Source: Marivirga lumbricoides
Lineage (GTDB): Bacteria; Bacteroidota; Bacteroidia; Cytophagales; Cyclobacteriaceae
Direction: 5' to 3'
NCBI RefSeq assembly: GCF_014636295.1
Contig: NZ_BMEC01000003.1
Location: 124,001 to 188,000, forward strand
DNA length: 64,000 bases
Shown: positions 27,594-35,207 of the stretch, piece after piece
Layout: every line of letters starts with the position of its first letter
How positions within the stretch are numbered: position 1 is the first letter of the stretch
Translations under genes and position numbers: made by a program
The notes under the pieces: generated by a model
What the model was told of the DNA's origin: nothing
Databases searched by the model: none
Seen by the model: only the letters and a program-made list of their open reading frames with translations

Positions 27594-29099
27594 ATGTCAG
27601 AAAAAGTAGAAGAGTTTAGTAACAGGTGGGGGATAGTTCTGGCTTCATTAGGAATGGCTATTGGAGCCGGGAACCTTTGGAGATTTCCCCGAATTGCCGG
27701 TGAATACGGTGGAGCATTTATTATTCTGTGGATGTTCTTCTTGCTGGTGTGGTCAATTCCCTTGTTAATGGCAGAACTTGCCATAGGTAAACATTTCAAA
27801 AAAGGTACTTTAGGAGCCTTAGGCAGTTTGTCTGGTAAGAAATTTAACTGGATGGGTGTATTTGTAACCATTTGTACAGTAGGGATAGCCTTTTATTATT
27901 CAGTAGTAACAGGCTGGTCGTTAAGGTACTTTATTTTCAATGCACATAATTTAACAGACTACCTATTCGGATCAGGAGCCATGAACACTCAAATAGGAGC
28001 GGATACTGCTTATATGGGGAGCTTCTGGGACGACTTATCTAATTCAAGCTGGGAAGCAGTTGCATGCTATATGGTTACCATTTTACTGGCCATATGGGTA
28101 TTAAGTAAAGGAATTAAACAAGGCCTGGAGAAGGTAAACAGAATATTGATCCCTACGCTGTTTATTTTACTCATTATAGTGTCAGCTTTTGCCTTAAATA
28201 TGGAAGGCGGTTACTTAGGACTTGAATATTTATTCACTATAGAAATGCATCATTTTTCCAATCCCACAATTTGGATTGAAGCTATATCTGATTCAGCCTG
28301 GAGCACTGGAGCAGGGTGGGGCCTCATGATTACAATCGGGTCCTTTTCCAATCAGAAAGAGGACGTTACTTTAAATACTTTCTTAGGGGCTTTTGGAAAT
28401 AATACAGCGGCTCTTTTAGCTGCAATGGCTATTTTACCGGCAGTTTTTGCAATGGCGCCTACCCCTGAGGCAGCAACCGATTATCTGCATGAAGGAAGCC
28501 AGGCTTTAACTTTTACAGTTATTCCTCAATTATTTGCCCAAATGCCGGGTGGCCCTTTTCTCTCATTTATATTTTTTGGAGCCTTTTTAATGGCTGCCTT
28601 TAGTTCACTTCTGCCAATGATGCAATTATTGATCCGTAACCTAACTGATTATAAGTTAAGCAGGCCAAAAGCAGCATTTATTGCAGGGGTAGCTTGCTTT
28701 GTTGTTGGCTTTCCATCTGCCTTTTCTATAGATGTTTTTACTAATCAGGATTGGGTGTGGGGAGTAGGATTATTAGTAAGTGGTATTTTTATTGCCTTTT
28801 TGGTTTTAAAATATGGTGCTACGAAATTTAAGAGAGATTTTATTGATCAAAATTCTGATTTCACAGTGAATAACTTATATTTTAAAGCAATGATGGTCAC
28901 TATTTTTGGTTTGGGAATATTTCTCGTTTATTGGTGGATGAGTCAGGGATACAGTAAAAACCCTTGGTTTGATGAGCAGGGCAACTGGAACGTATTTGAT
29001 GTTTACAGCAACGCAAGTATTGTAACGCAATGGGGAGTAGCACTTCTTATTGGCTTAATTTTTAATGGATGGTTCTATAGAAAATTTGTAAAACAATGA
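27594..29099 (+). CDS. sodium-dependent transporter of the NSS (SNF) family
   Basis: A 501-residue symporter with about twelve membrane helices. The first helix carries GMAIGAGNLWRFP, the NSS signature in which the unwound segment binds Na+ and substrate; the GAFLMAAFSS stretch near residue 330 fits the helix 8 Na+ site. Members import amino acids with Na+; the substrate is not predictable here. Its stop overlaps the start of a 36-codon gene (ATGA), a layout known for MetPS-type methionine/alanine transporters, so that small subunit is likely part of the complex. Confidence 0.92.
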   Translation: MSEKVEEFSNRWGIVLASLGMAIGAGNLWRFPRIAGEYGGAFIILWMFFLLVWSIPLLMAELAIGKHFKKGTLGALGSLSGKKFNWMGVFVTICTVGIAFYYSVVTGWSLRYFIFNAHNLTDYLFGSGAMNTQIGADTAYMGSFWDDLSNSSWEAVACYMVTILLAIWVLSKGIKQGLEKVNRILIPTLFILLIIVSAFALNMEGGYLGLEYLFTIEMHHFSNPTIWIEAISDSAWSTGAGWGLMITIGSFSNQKEDVTLNTFLGAFGNNTAALLAAMAILPAVFAMAPTPEAATDYLHEGSQALTFTVIPQLFAQMPGGPFLSFIFFGAFLMAAFSSLLPMMQLLIRNLTDYKLSRPKAAFIAGVACFVVGFPSAFSIDVFTNQDWVWGVGLLVSGIFIAFLVLKYGATKFKRDFIDQNSDFTVNNLYFKAMMVTIFGLGIFLVYWWMSQGYSKNPWFDEQGNWNVFDVYSNASIVTQWGVALLIGLIFNGWFYRKFVKQ

Positions 29100-29206
29100 G
29101 TACTGAAGCAATAATAGGAATGATGATATGCCTACTGATTACAGTAGGTGGCTTTTTAGTTTTTCTTGTGAAGGCTATTAAAAGTGGAGAGCCTGATAAG
29201 GATTAA
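29096..29206 (+). CDS. MetS-like small subunit of NSS transporter
   Basis: A 36-residue single-span protein beginning MSTEAIIGMMICLLITVG and ending SGEPDKD. One hydrophobic helix (about 5-26) is followed by a short charged tail. Its ATG overlaps the transporter stop codon, which gives translational coupling. The pattern of a tiny hydrophobic protein coupled to an NSS symporter matches the MetS family (MetPS of corynebacteria, where the small subunit is required for transport). It is too short to be found by length-filtered gene calling, but start, overlap and the terminator just behind it make it credible. Confidence 0.8.
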   Translation: MSTEAIIGMMICLLITVGGFLVFLVKAIKSGEPDKD

Positions 29207-29208
29207 AC

Positions 29209-29234
29209 ACCATCAGTTAAAACTGACTGATGGT
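29209..29234. terminator. bidirectional terminator after the transporter genes
   Basis: Perfect 9-bp stem ACCATCAGT / ACTGATGGT with an 8-base loop between the MetS-like gene and the convergent DUF1543 gene. Confidence 0.7.
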
Positions 29235-29255
29235 ATTTAATGCGAATTTTAGTAC

Positions 29256-29789
29256 TTATTTTTTCTCCAGGTATTCTTTTACAACACTTTTGGGGAGCAC
29301 ATGATAACCATTAACAGGAACTAAATTCTGCTTCCTGTTGGTGGGAATCAGGTGCACATGCAATCCATTAAGTTCAGTTATTTCAAGCAGGTCGTCTATC
29401 TCGTAAAGATCATCTTTATGAACTTCTTCATATCCTTTCAATAAGTTCTGTTTAGCCCTCTTTTTTACTTCAATAACAGAATCCGATACAAGAAAAGTAT
29501 TGGCATGATGTTCCATAAAATCACCTTTTTTATAAGCCCCTAAATTAATAAAGAAGAGCTTCTGTCTTTGATCAGGCCTTTCTTCTTTCAAGTGAACTTC
29601 ATACCCATCTACTACATCTAAAACCATGTAAGAATCAATATGCATTTTTTGAGGAAGACCAAACCATTTGTCAAGCAGATCATGATAAGTTTCTTCAATT
29701 GTTTCACCTACTGTAAAAACAACATCATGTAGCTCAGTATTCGACTTGGGGGCGCTGCCACCTAGTACTACCGCGAAAAGATTTTTCAT
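29256..29789 (-). CDS. DUF1543 domain-containing protein
   Basis: A 177-residue cytosolic protein beginning MKNLFAVVLGGSAPKSNTEL, which together with the following DVVF...ETIEETYHDLL pattern is typical of DUF1543. Two similar halves (about 1-85 and 90-177) are consistent with an internal duplication; the second contains YEEVHKDDLYEIDDLLEI and GLHVHLIPT. No catalytic motif is apparent and the biochemical role is unknown. It starts one base after the RmlD-like gene and so is the last gene of a three-gene minus-strand operon. Confidence 0.8.
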   Translation of the reverse strand: MKNLFAVVLGGSAPKSNTELHDVVFTVGETIEETYHDLLDKWFGLPQKMHIDSYMVLDVVDGYEVHLKEERPDQRQKLFFINLGAYKKGDFMEHHANTFLVSDSVIEVKKRAKQNLLKGYEEVHKDDLYEIDDLLEITELNGLHVHLIPTNRKQNLVPVNGYHVLPKSVVKEYLEKK

Positions 29790-29790
29790 A

Positions 29791-30696
29791 TTATGATAAT
29801 TGATTAAGTTGCCCCGAAAGTATGGCTATTCCTTCTTTAAAAGAGTGTGGTTTATAATCCAGAACCTTATAAGCTTTATCTAGAATGAAACCTGTTCTCG
29901 GAGGCCTTTTAGCAGTTTGTTTAAATTTAGAACCATCCGTTTTGGTGATGAGTGCTTTATCAAGCTTGAAATAATCAGCCGTTTGAATGGCCATTTCATA
30001 AGGAGTCATGAAATCTTTTCCTGAAATGTTAAATATTCCCCGCGCTTTCTTTTCAACAATTAAAAAACAACCCTGGGCTAAATCTTCAGCTAAAGTTGGG
30101 GATCTCCATTGGTCATCTACTACATTAATATTTTTACCTTCTTCTAACGACTTCTTCACCCACAAAATGATATTAGAGCGGCTCATATCATGGGCAATTC
30201 CATAAACTAATACAGTTCTGGCAATGGCCCAGTCTATATGGCTTTCCAGTAATAATTTCTCTGCCGCCAGTTTGCTTTCGCCATAATAGCTCACAGGATT
30301 AGGTGTATCTTCTTCCTTATAGGGGCCACCTTCTCCATCAAAAATAAAATCCGTTGATAAGTGGAGTAAGAATGCATTTATCTTTTCTGAAGCATTGATT
30401 AAGTACTTTACGGCATCAACATTCAGTTTCCAGCAATTCTCCTTTTCGGTTTCACATTGGTCCACATTAGTCATGGCCGCAGTGTTAATAATTACATCCG
30501 GGCGCTCTTTTTCTATGGTTTGCATTACTTCTTTTTCGTTAGTAATGTCTAAACTTAGGTACTTATAAGATTCATCCGCGGGTAATCTGTTTTCCCCTCG
30601 GGCAGTGGCTATAAGTTCGTGTTTACCAATAGTAGTGATCAGTTGAACCAACTTCTGTCCTAGTAAACCATTGGATCCTGTAATTAATATTTTCAT
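29791..30696 (-). CDS. RmlD-like SDR family oxidoreductase
   Basis: A 301-residue extended SDR. The NAD(P)-binding GSNGLLG is at 7-13, NTAAMTNVDQCE (71-82) is the RmlD-type segment, STDFIFDGEGGPYKE (114-128) holds the catalytic Ser/Thr region, and the catalytic pair is Y138/K142 (YYGESK). It is closest to dTDP-4-dehydrorhamnose reductases, but no other rhamnose genes are present, so the substrate is open; stand-alone members include the regulatory subunit of methionine adenosyltransferase. Its start overlaps the stop of the cyclophilin gene by four bases (ATGA). Confidence 0.82.
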   Translation of the reverse strand: MKILITGSNGLLGQKLVQLITTIGKHELIATARGENRLPADESYKYLSLDITNEKEVMQTIEKERPDVIINTAAMTNVDQCETEKENCWKLNVDAVKYLINASEKINAFLLHLSTDFIFDGEGGPYKEEDTPNPVSYYGESKLAAEKLLLESHIDWAIARTVLVYGIAHDMSRSNIILWVKKSLEEGKNINVVDDQWRSPTLAEDLAQGCFLIVEKKARGIFNISGKDFMTPYEMAIQTADYFKLDKALITKTDGSKFKQTAKRPPRTGFILDKAYKVLDYKPHSFKEGIAILSGQLNQLS

Positions 30697-31559
30697 TTTT
30701 CTTCTTTAGAATATTGGTAGCCGTACTGTTCTGTAATTTTCTTTTTCGACATTTTATCGAGCTCCACTGTTAAGTAGATATCTTCAATGGGTTTATCTCC
30801 AGCGCCTTTTTTTACAGCCGCTATCGAATCAATAACATTTAGACCTTCTACAACGCGTCCAAATACTGTGTATTCACCATCCAGGTGTGGAGCTCCTCCT
30901 TTGTTTGCATAATCTGCTTTCTGGTCTTCGCTGAACTGGTAAAGCTCAATCTCACCAAATTCTTTAATTATAAGGGAGTCAGCTTTCTCCATAAAGCTTT
31001 GCAAACCTTCTAAATCCTGGTTTTTTTGCATCTCGATCACTTTGTTTCTCAGGTCTGAGTATTTATTCATGCTGAGTAGTTCTCTTACCTTTGCTTGCTT
31101 TTCCTGGTATTTACGCCCTTCTGCCAATTGATCCAACTCAGGCCCTTCAAAAGTCTGACCCTGAACAATATAAAATTGTGAACCGCTTGAACGCTTTTTT
31201 GGGTTTACCTGATCACCTTGTCTTGCAGCAGCCAAAGCTCCTTTAACATGCCAAAACTGATCATTTATTTCTTCCTCAATAGTGTAATTCACTTTCTCTT
31301 CTTCCTTTATATTGGGCTTAATGTTAACGTCTCCTCCCTGGATCATGAAGTCCTCTATCACTCTGTGGAAAATGGTGCTATCATATTGCCCTGACTCAAT
31401 AAGCTTGATGAAATTCTGTTTGTGCTTGGGCGTTTCTTCATACAAAATGGCTTTCATGTCTCCGTATTTGGTGTGGAAAATTACAATGGAGTCTTTAGAA
31501 GCCTGACATCCGCTGAAAAGAAGAATGAAAACCAGTAAGTTTAAAAATAATTTGTTCAT
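30693..31559 (-). CDS. cyclophilin-type peptidylprolyl isomerase lipoprotein
   Basis: A 288-residue lipoprotein; the lipobox LFSGC places the acylated cysteine at residue 18. The cyclophilin fold carries FHRVIEDFMIQGGD and GSQFYIV, with the active-site arginine in FHR. A helical, lysine- and glutamate-rich insertion (about residues 145-205) interrupts the domain before GEYTVFGRVVEGLNVID, as seen in several Bacteroidota cyclophilins. It probably assists folding of envelope proteins in the periplasm. It heads an operon with the RmlD-like and DUF1543 genes and lies 57 bases downstream of hemC. Confidence 0.9.
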   Translation of the reverse strand: MNKLFLNLLVFILLFSGCQASKDSIVIFHTKYGDMKAILYEETPKHKQNFIKLIESGQYDSTIFHRVIEDFMIQGGDVNIKPNIKEEEKVNYTIEEEINDQFWHVKGALAAARQGDQVNPKKRSSGSQFYIVQGQTFEGPELDQLAEGRKYQEKQAKVRELLSMNKYSDLRNKVIEMQKNQDLEGLQSFMEKADSLIIKEFGEIELYQFSEDQKADYANKGGAPHLDGEYTVFGRVVEGLNVIDSIAAVKKGAGDKPIEDIYLTVELDKMSKKKITEQYGYQYSKEEK

Positions 31560-31616
31560 TTTTTTCTGTTTTGGTAGTTTTAAGATTAGTCTGATTAGGA
31601 TTTGAGGGTGGTTATT

Positions 31617-32540
31617 CTATTTATTAAGTTGTTGTTTTATCTCTTTCAAAATTTTATCACCGCCTGCATTAAGTACTTGCTTTGCTAACAATATCCCCAG
31701 ATTTTCAGCCTGGCTTACATCATCTGTGAGTTTAAAAGAAATTCTTGTTTTACCATCTAAACTGATTATACCCGCCTCCATTTCAATGCTATTACCTTGT
31801 AAAGTAGCCAGGCCGAAAACCGGAATACTGCAACCTCCGTCCATATATTTGAGATAGGCTCTTTCCGCGGTTAAGCAGTCGGCTGTGTTTTTGTGGTTGA
31901 TCGCATATTTTACAATTTGCTTTTTTTCACCAGAAAGTTGCTCGTGTGCCTCAATAGCAATGGCACCCTGCCCAACTGCTGGTACAAACTCTGAAATAGA
32001 TAAGCTGTGTACTATTTTATCATCGTACTCCATTCTATGAACACCTGCATAGGCAAGCAATATAGCATCACATAAACCTTCTTCCATTTTACGTATCCTG
32101 GTTTGCAGGTTCCCTCTAATATCCACCGTTTTAATATGCGGATAAAAGTGTTTTAAAGTAGCAATTCTTCGGGTAGAGGAAGTCCCTAAAGTGATAGGTT
32201 GCTTAAGGTCTATCTTTGTATTTGATGACACAATAACATCATTTACTTTTTCCCTTTCTGAAAATGCGATAAGCTCAAACCCCTCCGGAAGCTTTGATTG
32301 CATGTCTTTTGCACTATGCACAGCAATATCAATAGCTCCTGACGCTAATTGCTCTTCTATTTCTTCAGTAAATACACCTTTACTTCCAATTTTGGATATA
32401 GCTACATCTAAAATTTTATCTCCTTTGGTATCTATAGTAATTATTTCGGCTTCATGTCCGGCTTTTACAAGCTTTTCCTGTACAAAATAAGCCTGCCATA
32501 GCGCCAACTTACTTCCCCTTGTACCTATCTTTATCTTCAT
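31617..32540 (-). CDS. hemC: hydroxymethylbilane synthase (porphobilinogen deaminase)
   Basis: A 307-residue enzyme that joins four porphobilinogen units into hydroxymethylbilane for haem synthesis. GTRGSKLALWQA (6-17), the catalytic aspartate D79 in HSAKDM, the substrate-binding GTSSTRR (119-125) and IRGNLQTR (141-148), and the dipyrromethane-carrying cysteine C237 in MDGGCSIP are all present. Length is normal. No other haem gene is adjacent. The next gene upstream (RimB-like) is 60 bases away on the same strand. Confidence 0.97.
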   Translation of the reverse strand: MKIKIGTRGSKLALWQAYFVQEKLVKAGHEAEIITIDTKGDKILDVAISKIGSKGVFTEEIEEQLASGAIDIAVHSAKDMQSKLPEGFELIAFSEREKVNDVIVSSNTKIDLKQPITLGTSSTRRIATLKHFYPHIKTVDIRGNLQTRIRKMEEGLCDAILLAYAGVHRMEYDDKIVHSLSISEFVPAVGQGAIAIEAHEQLSGEKKQIVKYAINHKNTADCLTAERAYLKYMDGGCSIPVFGLATLQGNSIEMEAGIISLDGKTRISFKLTDDVSQAENLGILLAKQVLNAGGDKILKEIKQQLNK

Positions 32541-32600
32541 TTAATTTTATATTCTTTAATATTTAATGTAGAAATAGTCTCTACTCACGCAATTTAAATT

Positions 32601-33068
32601 TTATTCCCTACCTTTTTTTAGTCGGTTTTTCTCATCATAAGAAATATCCTCCAGCGCCACATCCACAATAAATCTACTTTTTAATAACTTCCTGCCCAGT
32701 AATATTGGGTTTTTCATGTGGCTTCTGTCTGACAAGGAAAATTCAGTATTAATGTTTTTATTAAATAAGCGAAGCTTGGTTTTTATAACATAGCGCTGTT
32801 GTACTTGCCCATTAGAACTCCTTATTTTTTTTAATTTAAAAGTATCTGTTTTAAAGACTCTTGCTTTCATTCCTTTTCCCAGGCGATTACCACTTATTGT
32901 ATATACAAGAAGCTCCCTGCCATCATCTGCTTTATCTATATGTATTTTGGAGCAGTGAATAGCAGAGGTATATGCCCCTGTATCAATTTTGGCTTGTACA
33001 TCCGCAAGTCCCAGCTCCGGTAAGTCTACCTTATCAGTACGTCCGATTACTCTTTTTAATTTCGTCAA
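32601..33068 (-). CDS. RimB-like retropepsin-fold protease (ATP-dependent zinc protease family)
   Basis: A 155-residue protein of the PF05618 family. The key DTGA motif (D29-A32, KIDTGAYTSAIH) is the aspartic-protease-like active site; the older name zinc protease is historical. The C-terminal LLGRKLL matches the second psi-loop of retropepsin folds. Homologues next to rimK trim poly-glutamate tails of ribosomal protein S6, but no rimK is visible in this window, so a RimK-linked role is only a possibility. It is about 230 bases from the divergent lpxH-like gene. Confidence 0.85.
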   Translation of the reverse strand: MTKLKRVIGRTDKVDLPELGLADVQAKIDTGAYTSAIHCSKIHIDKADDGRELLVYTISGNRLGKGMKARVFKTDTFKLKKIRSSNGQVQQRYVIKTKLRLFNKNINTEFSLSDRSHMKNPILLGRKLLKSRFIVDVALEDISYDEKNRLKKGRE

Positions 33069-33271
33069 TTTCCTGATTTCTGATTTGAAGGGCTAAAGTA
33101 CGGAATTGTCAGCATTCATAAAACGATAAGTAAACGCAATAAGATGAAAGTTGCTAAACAGAAGGTGTGTTAATACTGCAGAAAAATTGAATAGCTGTTG
33201 TTCTTAAAAAAGTAAAAGAAGGAATTTGGTGTTTTAATAAGAAAAATCATTCAATTTAAGGTGGCTTTTTA

Positions 33272-33279
33272 TAGATTTG
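33272..33279 (+). promoter_or_regulatory. candidate -7 promoter element before the LpxH-like gene
   Basis: TAGATTTG matches TAnnTTTG and ends 16 bases before the ATG of the LpxH-like gene. A -33 TTG at standard spacing is not seen. Confidence 0.4.
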
Positions 33280-33295
33280 CAGAACGATTGCAACC

Positions 33296-34066
33296 ATGAG
33301 CGAAATTAATATTGACATACCTGAAGGCAAAAGCATTTATTTCGCTTCCGATTTTCATTTAGGTGCCCCTAACAAGCAAGAAAGCCTGACCCGCGAGTTA
33401 AAAATAATTAATTGGCTGGAGAGTATTAAGCTTAATGCTGCAGCTATTTTTTTAGTAGGCGATATCTTTGATTTTTGGCATGAATACAAACAAGTAATTC
33501 CCAAAGGATTTATCAGGTTTCAGGGTAAGTTGGCAGAATTGGTAGATGCAGGCATTCCCCTATTTTTATTCACGGGCAACCATGATATGTGGATGTTTGG
33601 ATACTTTACGGAGGAATTAGGTATTCCTGTATATCGAGAGCCCCAGGTATTAAATGCGAATGGAAAACGTATATTTATCGGGCATGGTGATGGGCTTGGG
33701 CCTGGTGATTATCAATATAAATTTTTGAAGAAAGTTTTTGAAAACAAAGTTTGTCAATGGTTATTCCGGCAAATTCATCCTGATCTGGGTATTTGGATTG
33801 CTAATAAATGGTCGGCAAGCAGTCGAATTAGTAGTAGTACTGATGATAGCTCCAAATTTCTGGGAGAAGGCGAATGGCTATGGTCTTTTGCTAAGGAAAA
33901 GGAAAAGGAAGAACATTATGACTGCTATATATTCGGACATAGGCACTTACCAATTGATGAGCCGGTAGGAGAACATTCCAGATACATAAATTTAGGAGAG
34001 TGGGTGCATTATTATACTTTTGTAGAATTTACTGGCAAAGAATTTGTGTTGAAAACTTTCCAATAG
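33296..34066 (+). CDS. UDP-2,3-diacylglucosamine diphosphatase (LpxH-like)
   Basis: A 256-residue calcineurin-like metallophosphoesterase. The metal-binding blocks are in order: SDFHLG (18-23), GDIFDFW, GNHDMW, HGDGLGPGD and FGHRHLP. The arrangement fits LpxH, which cleaves UDP-2,3-diacyl-GlcN to lipid X and UMP in lipid A synthesis at the inner membrane. Of the two LpxH-like proteins in this window this is the closer to the usual LpxH plan, but a symbol is withheld because they are not easily separated by eye. The next gene starts 20 bases later on the same strand. Confidence 0.85.
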   Translation: MSEINIDIPEGKSIYFASDFHLGAPNKQESLTRELKIINWLESIKLNAAAIFLVGDIFDFWHEYKQVIPKGFIRFQGKLAELVDAGIPLFLFTGNHDMWMFGYFTEELGIPVYREPQVLNANGKRIFIGHGDGLGPGDYQYKFLKKVFENKVCQWLFRQIHPDLGIWIANKWSASSRISSSTDDSSKFLGEGEWLWSFAKEKEKEEHYDCYIFGHRHLPIDEPVGEHSRYINLGEWVHYYTFVEFTGKEFVLKTFQ

Positions 34067-34086
34067 CATAATTAACGTTTTTCCTT

Positions 34087-34485
34087 ATGAGTAAACTTAT
34101 ACTTTTTATTTTATTATTTTTCTTGTTTCTCGGAAATGTTGTCCATGCACAAAAGCCAAAATCAGAGAAAGGATCTAAAACAACGCAAGTGCAGGGTGAT
34201 GGAGAGCTTAAATATCCAAAAAAGTTGCTAGTCAATCCTGACTTCGATTTTAAATTAAAAAGTACTCAAAAAGGAAAGTTTATTTTGAGCTTTTATAAAA
34301 ATCAGGATAAAGCTTTGAAGGTGAAAATATATGATATAACAGGTAATTTAGTGCTGCAGGAAACTGTTACTGACAATGGTTCCTTTAGTAAGGAATATGA
34401 TTTATCTTATTATAAGCCTAAATTTTTTATCGTAGAGGTTGGGAGCTCAGAATATAACAAAACTAAATCCATCATAACAGAATAA
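34087..34485 (+). CDS. small secreted protein resembling a lone T9SS sorting domain
   Basis: A 132-residue exported protein: signal peptide (1-22, ending VHAQ), a short lysine-rich linker and then about 85 residues that look like a free-standing sorting-domain sandwich. VKIYDITGNLVLQETV followed by FSKEYDLSYYKP and FFIVEVGS copies the strand pattern of type A T9SS C-terminal domains (xYDxxGxxV, then DLS, then YxVEV). No cargo domain precedes it, and the PNP turn is reduced to NPDF. It may be a soluble signalling or chaperone-like domain protein; function unknown. It follows the LpxH-like gene by 20 bases and ends at a terminator. Confidence 0.7.
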   Translation: MSKLILFILLFFLFLGNVVHAQKPKSEKGSKTTQVQGDGELKYPKKLLVNPDFDFKLKSTQKGKFILSFYKNQDKALKVKIYDITGNLVLQETVTDNGSFSKEYDLSYYKPKFFIVEVGSSEYNKTKSIITE

Positions 34486-34491
34486 AAAAAA

Positions 34492-34538
34492 CAGCCCTGA
34501 CTTTTATCTGTTTACTCAACACTAAAAAGCCAGGGCTG
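34492..34538. terminator. bidirectional terminator
   Basis: A 14-bp stem with one mismatch (CAGCCCTGACTTTT / AAAAGCCAGGGCTG) separates the small secreted protein gene from the convergent FKBP gene. The loop is about 19 bases. Confidence 0.7.
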
Positions 34539-34562
34539 CCTAAGAAAATAAAATAATCTAGT

Positions 34563-34991
34563 TTAGTTAATTTCAACTAGTTCAATTTCAAAAGTCAGAT
34601 CTTTTCCTGCTAAAGGATGGTTTGCATCCAGAACAATATGATCATCATTTACTTCAGCAATAACTACAGGTAAAGCCTGTCCATCAGGTTGTTGCATTGA
34701 TAACTGCATTCCCAGTTCAGGTTTGATGTCTTCCGGTAACTTATCCATAGGAACAGGTACCATCATGTCATCTCTTTTTTCACCATAAGCTTCACTGCTC
34801 GGGATATCAGCTACCTTTTTGTCGCCAATCTTCATACCATCAACAGCTTTATCGAAACCTACTATCATTTGTCCAGCACCTACTTCGAACTCAATAGGTT
34901 CTCTTTGAAGAGAGCTGTCAAAAACAGTTCCGTCTGTTAATTTTCCAGTGTAATGAACTTTTACTTTGTCGCCTTTCTTTACTGTTGACAT
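34563..34991 (-). CDS. FKBP-type peptidylprolyl isomerase, SlyD-like
   Basis: A 142-residue cytosolic isomerase with an inserted flap. VKVHYTGKLTDGTVFDSS (10-27) opens the FKBP fold; the insert-in-flap domain (about 65-125) contains SSEAYGEKRDDMMVPVP, followed by NHPLAGKDLTFEIEL, the SlyD end signature. The histidine-rich nickel-binding tail of E. coli SlyD is absent. It likely acts as a folding chaperone in the cytoplasm. It is divergent from the NtrC-like regulator gene; the region between contains a pair of palindromes that could regulate either gene. Confidence 0.92.
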   Translation of the reverse strand: MSTVKKGDKVKVHYTGKLTDGTVFDSSLQREPIEFEVGAGQMIVGFDKAVDGMKIGDKKVADIPSSEAYGEKRDDMMVPVPMDKLPEDIKPELGMQLSMQQPDGQALPVVIAEVNDDHIVLDANHPLAGKDLTFEIELVEIN

Positions 34992-35076
34992 AATTTTTGC
35001 TTTTTATTTTGCATTATAAACCACAAAGGTAGGGTATACATTCCCCAATGAAAAGTTATTGGTAGTTTAATGCGCA

Positions 35077-35116
35077 TTATGTTCATAATTGTAACATTAT
35101 TGTTCATTTTTGAACA
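35077..35116. promoter_or_regulatory. paired palindromes, candidate operator between FKBP and NtrC-like genes
   Basis: Two palindromes share the half-site TGTTCA: TTATGTTCATAA (35077-35088) and TGTTCA-N4-TGAACA (35101-35116). They lie midway in the 216-base divergent gap, about 90-125 bases from either start, as expected for an operator. The binding protein is unknown. Confidence 0.4.
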
Positions 35117-35207
35117 TAAAAATGCAGATATTTCCTTAATTTGTCTATAAAAGGCTGATTAGTGAATTGGCATCATATTTAGTAGAATAATAGAGAATAT
35201 AGAAATT

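Noticed and set aside
35161-35207. possible sigma-54 promoter near TTGGCAT before the NtrC-like gene
   Set aside because: The -24 GG is present but the -12 GC is not at the required spacing.
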